Assembly: GCA_025084515.1 (NCBI GenBank)
Contig: JAJAGP010003156.1
Location: 18,831 to 82,830, forward strand
Direction: 5' to 3'
DNA: 64,000 nt
DNA from: Ancistrus triradiatus
Lineage: Eukaryota; Chordata; Actinopteri; Siluriformes; Loricariidae
Positions within the stretch are counted from its first letter, which is position 1, and each line of letters opens with the position of its first letter. The notes beneath the pieces were generated by a model, which worked only from the letters and a program-made list of their open reading frames with translations, was not told the DNA's origin and ran no database searches. Made by a program: the position numbers and the translations under genes. Positions 48,901-57,900 of this stretch are shown one piece after another.

Positions 48901-51900
48901 CATAATTTTTCAAATAGCATTTTGTGATGTTACTGAATGCTTGGCTTTCTCAGTCTTCAAGAACCCCAATAAATGCTTGATCCGGTTTGTGTTCTGGGTC
49001 ATCTTATGTGGCATGAAAAATATTGGATTAAATTTGAGAAAGAATTTTCAGGAGTGGTCTCAAACATATGACTCCCACTGTATGTGAAGCTTTTCATCAA
49101 CTGAAAGCTCTATACGCATATTTAATGGTTACTTGCGCTGCCACCCTGCTGATTTCCACAGCAATATCTCCTCCAGAGTTGCCCATTCCAATAACCACCA
49201 CCCTTTTCCCAACAAACAGGTGTGGATCTTTGTAGTCCCAACTATGGTAGCATTTTCCTGGAAATGTGTCTATACCTGAAACAGAATCAAAATAAAAAAG
49301 TAAATAATAAAAAACAATTAAAGCTAAGTAAAACTTCAGGCTTTAGATTTATGAAAAAATGTTATACCAGGAAATGATGACAGTGGTGTGACAGGGTGAG
49401 AGAAGTGTCCTGAGCACACAAGCACCCCATCAAACACCTGCATTTCTTTATGTCCATCTGTCGTCATAGTTACCACCTCCCATTGACTAGTCTGAGAGAA
49501 GTGATGTCTCTGTCTCACACTGAGCACTGTGGTCTGAAATATACACATATAAGTAGGGGTGTAACGATTCACTCTGCTCACGATTCGATTCGATTCACGA
49601 TACTGAGTTCACAATTCGATTTTATAACGATTATTGATTTTACATTTGACAAAAGACATTCCTTTTTTATTTCTTTGATGTAAACAATGGATATTTTCTT
49701 GTACAAGTTCTTTAACAATAAAACATTAATCCCTTATTAAAAGAAATTTCTAGAAACATTAGGTTTAAAACTGTAAACAAAATGCCCTATTCTATCACTG
49801 CAATACCTCTGTACAATATGTCTTATATTCATAATTTATTTTTATTCTGTCACTGCAATACTAATCAAAAGTCTTTGCGTGTTTGACTGACTTAATCTGT
49901 TTTTGTGTAGATTTGCACTGTTCTGGAGCAGCAATCCTAATTTCACTGAATAATACTAAACGTTTCCTGTAACTGTTGATCATTCCTGCACACCAGCTTG
50001 GAGGAATTTTAGCCCATTTCTCCTTACAGAACAGCTTCAGCTCTGGGATGTTGGTGGGTTTCCTCACATGGATTAAGGTCAGGACTTTGACTTGGCCATT
50101 CCAAAACATTAACTTTATTCTTCTTTAACCATTCTTTGATAGAACGACTTGTGTGCTTAAGGTCGTTGTCTTGTTGCATGACCCACCTTCTCTTGAGATT
50201 CAGTTCATGGACAGATGTCCTGACATTTTCCATTAGAATTCTCTGATATAATTCAGAATTCATTGTTCCAATGATGGCAAGCCGTCCTGGCCCAGATGCA
50301 GCAAAACATGCCCAAACTATGATACTACCACCACGTTTCACAGATGGGATAAAGTTGTTATTCTGGAATGCATCTTTTCTCCAAACATAACACTTTTCTT
50401 TTAAAGCAAAAAGTTCTATTTTGGTCTCATCCGGCCACAAAACATTCTTCCAATAGCCTTCTGACTTGTCCACATGATTTTTAGCAAACTGCAGACGAGG
50501 AACAATGTTCTTTTAGGAGAGCAGTGGCTTTCTCCTTGCAACCCTGCCATGCACACCACTGTTGTTCAGTGTTCTTCTGATGGTGGACTCATGAACATTA
50601 ACGTTAGTCAATGTGAGAGAGGCCTTCAGTTGCTTAGAAGTTATCCTGGGGTCCTTTGTGACCGCTCCAACTATTACATGCCTTGCTCTTGGAGTGATAT
50701 TTGTTGGTCGACCACTCCTGGGTATGGTAAGAATGGTCTTGAATTTCCTACATTTGTACACAGTATGTCTGACTGTGGTTTGGTGGAGTCCAAACTCTTT
50801 AGAGACGGTTTTGTAACCTTTTCCAGCCTAATGAGCATCAACAACTCTTTTTCTAAGGTCCTCAGAAATCTCCTTTGTTCATGTCATGATACACTTCTAC
50901 AAACATGTGTTGTGAAGAGCAGACTTTGATAGATCCCTGTTCTTTAAATGAAACAAGGTGCCCACTCACACCTGATTGTCATCCCATTGATTGAAACATC
51001 TGACTCTAATTTCACCTTCAAATTAACTGCTAATCCTTCAGGTTCACATACTTTTGCCACTCACTAATATGTAATAATGGATCATTTTCCTCAATAAATA
51101 AATGACCAAGTATAAAATTTTTGTGTCCTTTGTTTATCTGGGTTCTCTTTATCTACTTTTAGGACTTGTGTGAAAATCTGATGACGTTTTAGGTCAAAGT
51201 TATGCAGAAATATAGAACATTCTAAAGGGTTCACAACCTTTCAAGCACCACTGTATACAATGACAATAAAGGCATTATCTCTTCTTATCTTACTGTAGCT
51301 CACTGACGTCGTTAGATCTGTTTTAGGTGAGCTTTAGCCCCCCAAAATGATCTCTAGCCCCCCTCCAAATAAACATGCATTATTAGTTTAAGGGTGTACT
51401 CACACTAAGCACAGTTGCCTGAACCGGGCCAGAGCACGAATGGGGAGGGGGGACAAACGCGCTCTGGCCGGCACTCACACTAGCCTCACACAGAAACTTT
51501 TCTCACACAGCTTTCGTCATGCTTTCGTCATCACCATGCTCGGGTAATCACATACGTTTATGCCCGAGATGCCGAAAAATAGTTCATTACAAGTACATTT
51601 ATTATAAGGCTCATTAGAGCTGTGTGTCAGCGCGCAAAGAGAAACAAAAAGTTACATAGTTAGTACAAGCATAAAGTCCGCTGGACAGCCGAAATACAGC
51701 GCATCGCATAATCAGTGCACCTTATTATAAAGCTTATTCGGGCTGTGAGTCAGCGCCAACAAATAGAAATAAAAAGCCACGTGTAAGTATAAGCATAGAA
51801 TGCGATGTGCAGCGCAAGAAACCGGAACACAGCGCGCTGCATTATCAATACACTTATTAAACAAAAAAGTCACACATTAAATACATATTAAATACCAGCA

Positions 51901-54900
51901 GGAAGTCTGCTGTACAGCACGATAAGGCGAAATACAGCGCGTCGCATAATCAATGCACTTATTTTAAAGCTTATTAGGGCTGTGTGTCAGCACGAACATA
52001 GAGAAATAAAAATTCCCTGTACAAGCAGAGAGTCTGATGTGCAGCATAAGAAGTTGGAACACAGTGGCTGCATTATCAATGCACTTATAAGACGCATTAG
52101 GGCTGTGTGTCAGCACGGACAAAACGAAACCAAAGAAAGGCACAGACGTATGTTATTACCCGATCACATATGTACAACAATGAAGTGTGCTGTGCTGTGT
52201 GAGCGCGTCTGTGATGACGAAAGCGTGCCACCTATTTCAAGCGGGCCCGAGTGCGATTCCCCCGGCGCGATTGGGAGCACTCACACTAGCCAAACGAACC
52301 GCGCCCGGGCGCGTTTGGTTCGAATTGCTTAGTGTGAGTACACCCTAAATCATCAATAGTTTTCTTATTTATGTTCTCTTATTCAACTGTGCTATATCGC
52401 TCCATATTCATAATGTAATTAATTTTGATGCACTAGGACCTGGGGTAGGTGCTGCTGCCCCCAAACGTCCCTGAAATGTTGCGCTGCACCGCTTTACTAA
52501 GGGATTGGACGTAGTTATTAGGAGATAATCTAAACTTGTAAAGTTGCTTTGAGACAATGCTCCATTGTAAAAAGCGCTATATAAATAGATCTGACTTGAC
52601 TTGACTTGACTTTACTAAATTAAAGTGAAAACGTCTCAAATATAGCCAACACATCTAAGATCTCACTATATGATTGTTGGAATATTATGATTTTTCAACC
52701 TGTTTCTGTTTTTAGTTATAATAATGAAGTTAAATAGATCTAAATATAGTTTTCTCACAATTAAAGTTATTTGATGTATTTCGGTGTACTGGATTTAAGG
52801 AAAGCCTTAGTCTGCTATTAAATAAATAAATAAAATAAAATAAACTATTTTATTTTAAGACTAGTCAAAGCTTAGCCCCCCATTCATAAATCTCTAGGGA
52901 AAACATTCTTTTTCATTTCTGAAGACAATAACAATTCAAAAGGATGTGTCCTTTTCTTGTATAAAAATTGTTTAATATAATTATTTAATATAATTGTTTT
53001 AAATAATTTAAACAAAAAGAAACTGTATTTCCTGCATTTAAAACAAACTATGGGGTCTCGATGGGAAATGGAGTCTCGAAGGGTCTGTGAGTTTGATTGC
53101 GCCATCTGGTGTTCAAAATGGAATTGCATTAGATAAAAACATCAAGGATTTATAATTCAATTAGACAGATGATTCATCTTCCCTCCCGACGATGAATATC
53201 CCCATTTTTGCATTTGCGATGCATCGTGTCACAACGCATACAAACAAGTAATATGTTTTCTATGTATAGTGCGTTGCATACGTTTTCACCTCTTTGAACG
53301 TTTTCCACATTTTGTGTTGTTACAACCTAATATGAACTTTATTGGAACTATAAATTATGAATCTACACAAAACAGTCCATATACTCAAATTACTAGACTA
53401 TCCATTAAAAACCAGAGACTGACTAAGGAGGGTCGTAATCAAAGAGTTGACCAAGACGCTAACATTTAGCAGCTGGAGCTACGCACAGGACGAATATCTC
53501 TCAGACATTCCACAAAGCTGGGCTATATGTAACAGTGGAAAGATGAAACCATTTCTTTCTTTCTTTCTTAATGCATTTTCATAGATTATGCTATGGGGAA
53601 GTTTTTTCAAATGTAGGGAATGAGGAACTGGAGGGAGTGGAATTTAAGATAGATGGAGCCAAATACAGGACAACCGTCAAAGAAAACCTGTTCCTGCAAC
53701 AGACCTAAGAATAAGGCAGGACTTCACGTTCCAGCAAGACAATGAAGATAAGCACACTGCCCAAGCTACCCAGAGAGATTCATAAGCAAGAACCTCAAAG
53801 TATTAGTGCCAAATCAAAGTCTAGACCTAAATCCAATTAGCAATTAGTGTTAAGGCTTCAAAATTGCTATTTGCCAAGTCTAACACTGATCACACAGAGC
53901 TCAAGCAATTTTACCAGATGGAATGGGCAGAAATTTTTAGGATCCAGATTTGCAAACTGATTGAAACATATCCTAAAAGACTTGCAACTGTAATTGCAGC
54001 AAATGATGGTGTGAGCAAATATTGATTTGGGCAGATATTGGTTGGGGTGACAATTGCAATGAACAGTTATCAGCACTGTATCAGACATAGTTTAAACACT
54101 GATATACAATATATGGGAAAAGGCTTGTGGACAATTTTCCGCTAGATTTGGATCTAGGCTTTCCACTAGATTTGGAATTGAGTGAAGGGATGTAGTTTCA
54201 TTCAGCAACAAGGACAACTATAGATGAAACAACAAATTAAAATGATTCTATACTTTCAGCATACTATCTCCAAGAAATAGTAATGCACTACTTATAGGGG
54301 CAGCACGGTTGTGCAGTGGTCAGCACAGTCTCCTCACAGCTCTGACTCTGTCTATGTGAAGTTTGCATGTCCTCACCGTGTCCCTGTTGTTCTTCTACAG
54401 GTACTCTGGTTTCCTCCCACATTCCAAAGACATGCATCGGGTTAATTGGTTGCTCTAAATTGGCTCTGTATGTATGCATGTATGGAATTGCCTGGATGTG
54501 AAAGGCAGAAGGGTTGGGCTTCGGGCTAGCAACTCATCCCTGTAAAATCCATAATCACTACAGAAACAGCAAGAATACTTGCTGCCTGACATGTCAAACA
54601 ATATGGGAGGAACTAACACTAAACCAAACTGTTTTATGACTACCATCTAAATATGTACGACCTGTTTGTATCTAAATCTAGATGAAACACAAAACAAAAA
54701 AGTGAAGTCCTACGTATAATGACAGATGACTCATGATAACCTGAAAGTGAATGTACTTCAACAGGTCAAAATGCTCGGCATATAGCTTGAAGTACTGCAG
54801 GAGCTTGGAGTGGTGCAAGTAGTTTGGGTAGTGTTCTGGCATGGGGAAATCACTGAAGCACATCATCTCTTTTGAGGTGTTCACAACCAGGGAGCTGTAA

Positions 54901-57900
54901 ATGCTGGAGCGCTCAGCCACAGGTTTCTCCTGTACAAGTAAAGAAACACAAACACAGTCAGTGACATGTAGGACTAATATATAGCAATAAATGTTAAAAG
55001 ATTTTTATGCAAACCCCATGAACAATGCTCAGTGAACAATAGTGACCAAAGCAGATTGAGCTAAATGTATAATTTAAAACAACAAAGCTTGATTGATAGT
55101 TAAATCTATAAAAGCCAGCAAAAAAAGATTACTAGGTTAAGAGCACAGAAATACAGTGTTTTGAACTTTTCCACACAGTCAGTGACTGATTAACTAGGAC
55201 AATAGTAAAGGAAGCAAAAATGAGGCCACAGGTTTATCTGAAGGAGCTGGAGAGATCTGCAGCTGAGATTACAAAAGCTGTGCACAGGACAACCATTTGC
55301 CAGATACTCCCCATAAACACTGGGCTACTTGGAACAGTACCAGGAAGAATTAAATCACATTTGGAGTTTGCCAAAACACATGTTGGAGACTGAGCAAACT
55401 TCAGGAAAAATATACTATAGTCTGATGACTTCAGAAATTTAACTGCTCATCCACCTGAAAGCACCATCAGCATGTTTTCATCTGCAGGAACTGAGAAACT
55501 GGTCAGAGTTGAAGGCAAGTTGGATGAAGTCAAAAACAGTGCAATCCTCTAAGAAAACCTGTTCCAGTCTACAACAGACCTGAGACTAAGGCAGAACTTA
55601 ACATTCCAACAAAACAATGGCTCAAGGCACACTGCCAAAGCTACACAGGAATGGTACAAAAGCAAGAAACTCAGTGTAACAGAGTGTCCAAGTCAAAGCC
55701 CGGACCTTACTCCTAAAATCTGTAGCAAAGATTTGAAAATTATGTTCACCAAACAATCTCTCACAGCTCACGCAATGTTGCCAGAACAAATGGGCAAAAA
55801 ATCAGGATCCAGATGCAAAGCTAATCAAAACATATCCCAAATTTGATTTAATTGCAGCAAAATGTGGTACAACCAAACATTTATCCAGGGGAGCGAATGC
55901 TTATGCACAATGTTAAGAAACATTTGTCAATCAAACAAATTGATACAAAGTAAACAAACCAGTAATGTGTATTTTAATAGCAAGTTGTAACACAAATGTG
56001 GAAAAACAATGCACCATATGTACAGTGGGGTAAAAAAGTATTTAGTCAGTCACTGATTGTGCAAGTTCTCCTACTTAGAAAGATGAGAGACGTCTGTAAT
56101 TTTCATCATAGGTACACTTTAACTATGAGAGACAAAATGAGAAAAAAAAATCCAGGAAATCACATTGTAGGATTTTTAAAGAATTTAATTGAAATCATGG
56201 TGGAAAATAAGTATTTGGTCACCCACAAACAAGCAAGATTTTTGGCTCTCACAGACCTGTAACTTCTTCTTTTAGAAGCTCTTCTGTCCTCCACTTGTTA
56301 CCTGTATTAATGGCACCTTTTTGACCTCGTTAACTGTATAAAAGACACCTGTTCACAGCCTCAAACAGTCAGACTCGAAACTCAAAACCAAAGAGCTGTC
56401 GAAGGACACCAGGACAAAAATTGTAGACCTGCACCAGGCTGGGAAGAGTGAATCTACAATAGGCAAGCAGGTTGGTGTGAATAAATCAACTGTGGGAGCA
56501 ATTGTACGAAAATGGAAGCCATACAAGACCACTGATAATCTCCCTCGATCTGGGGCACCACGCAAGATCTCATCCCGTGGGGTCAAACTGATCATGAGAA
56601 CGGTGAGCACAAATCCCAGAACTACACGGAGGGGCCTGATGAATGACCTGCAGAGAGCTGGGACCAAAGTAACAGAGGCTACCATCAGTAACACACAACG
56701 CCGAGAGGGACTCAAATCCTGCAGTGACAGGCGTGTCCCCCTGCTTATTAAGCCAGTTACATGTCCAGGCCCGTCTGAAGGTTTGCCAGAGGAGCATATG
56801 GATGATCCAGAAGAGGATTGGGAGAATACCATGTGGTCAGATGAAACCAAAATAGAAACTTTTTGGTAAAACTTTCTCAACTGGTCAGGTTTGAATGCTG
56901 AGTTGCATCCCAAGAACACCCAACCTACTGTGACAGGGGGCGGCAACATCATGCTTTTGAGGCTGTTTTCTGGCATAGGGGACAGACACTGATCTGTGTT
57001 GAGGGAAGCAGAACGGGGCCATGTATCATGGATATTTTAAGCCAAACCTCCTTCCATCAGTGGAGATCATTGAAGATGGAACGTGGCTGTATCTTCCAGC
57101 ATGACAATGATCCCAAACACACTGCTTGCAATGAAAGAGTGGCTCCGTAAAAAGCAATTCAAGGTCCTGGAGTGGCATAGCCAGTCTCCAAACCTCAACC
57201 CCACAGAAAATTTGTGTAAGGAGTTGAAAGTTCGTGTTGCCCCAAAACATCACTGCTCTAGAGGAGAGCTGCATGGAGGAATGGGCCAAAATACCAGCTA
57301 CAGTGTGTGAAAACCTGTTCAAGACTTGCAGGAAACGTTTGACCTCTGTCATTGCCAACAAAGGTTATGTTACAAAATACTGAGTTGAACTTTTGGTATT
57401 GACCAAATACTTATTTTCCACCATAATTTACAATTAAATCCTTTAAAAATCCTACAATGTGATTTCCTGGATTTTTTTTCTCATTTTGTCTCTCATAGTT
57501 GTAGTGTACCTATTTTGAAAATTACAGACCTCTCTCATCTTTCTAAGTAGGAGAACTTGCACAATCAGTGGCTGACTAAATACTTTTTTGCCCCACTGTA
57601 TCCATCGCCAGACACTGAATATTTTTAAAAACACATTAATAAAGCAAAATAAAAGTATTGTATAAAAAACATTATATACAGTATATACCACCGCACTTCT
57701 TTAGTGTTCTAGAGTGTTTATTTCATAGTTGTCCCTGCTAGTTGGAATCCTGAATCACATCCACTTGTTGACTTTTGACCTTGTCTGCAGGCTGGTAGCT
57801 GGATATTAGATTAATCATACAGAATATGCATTTTCATGACACAACATCAAGTGCATATGAATGTTACAAATGTATTATTCTCATGGTTGTTATTTATTTA

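Noticed and set aside
56477..56869. Intact Tc1 transposase as an active gene.
   Set aside because: The catalytic second and third residues fall in other frames, so at least two frameshifts disable it.
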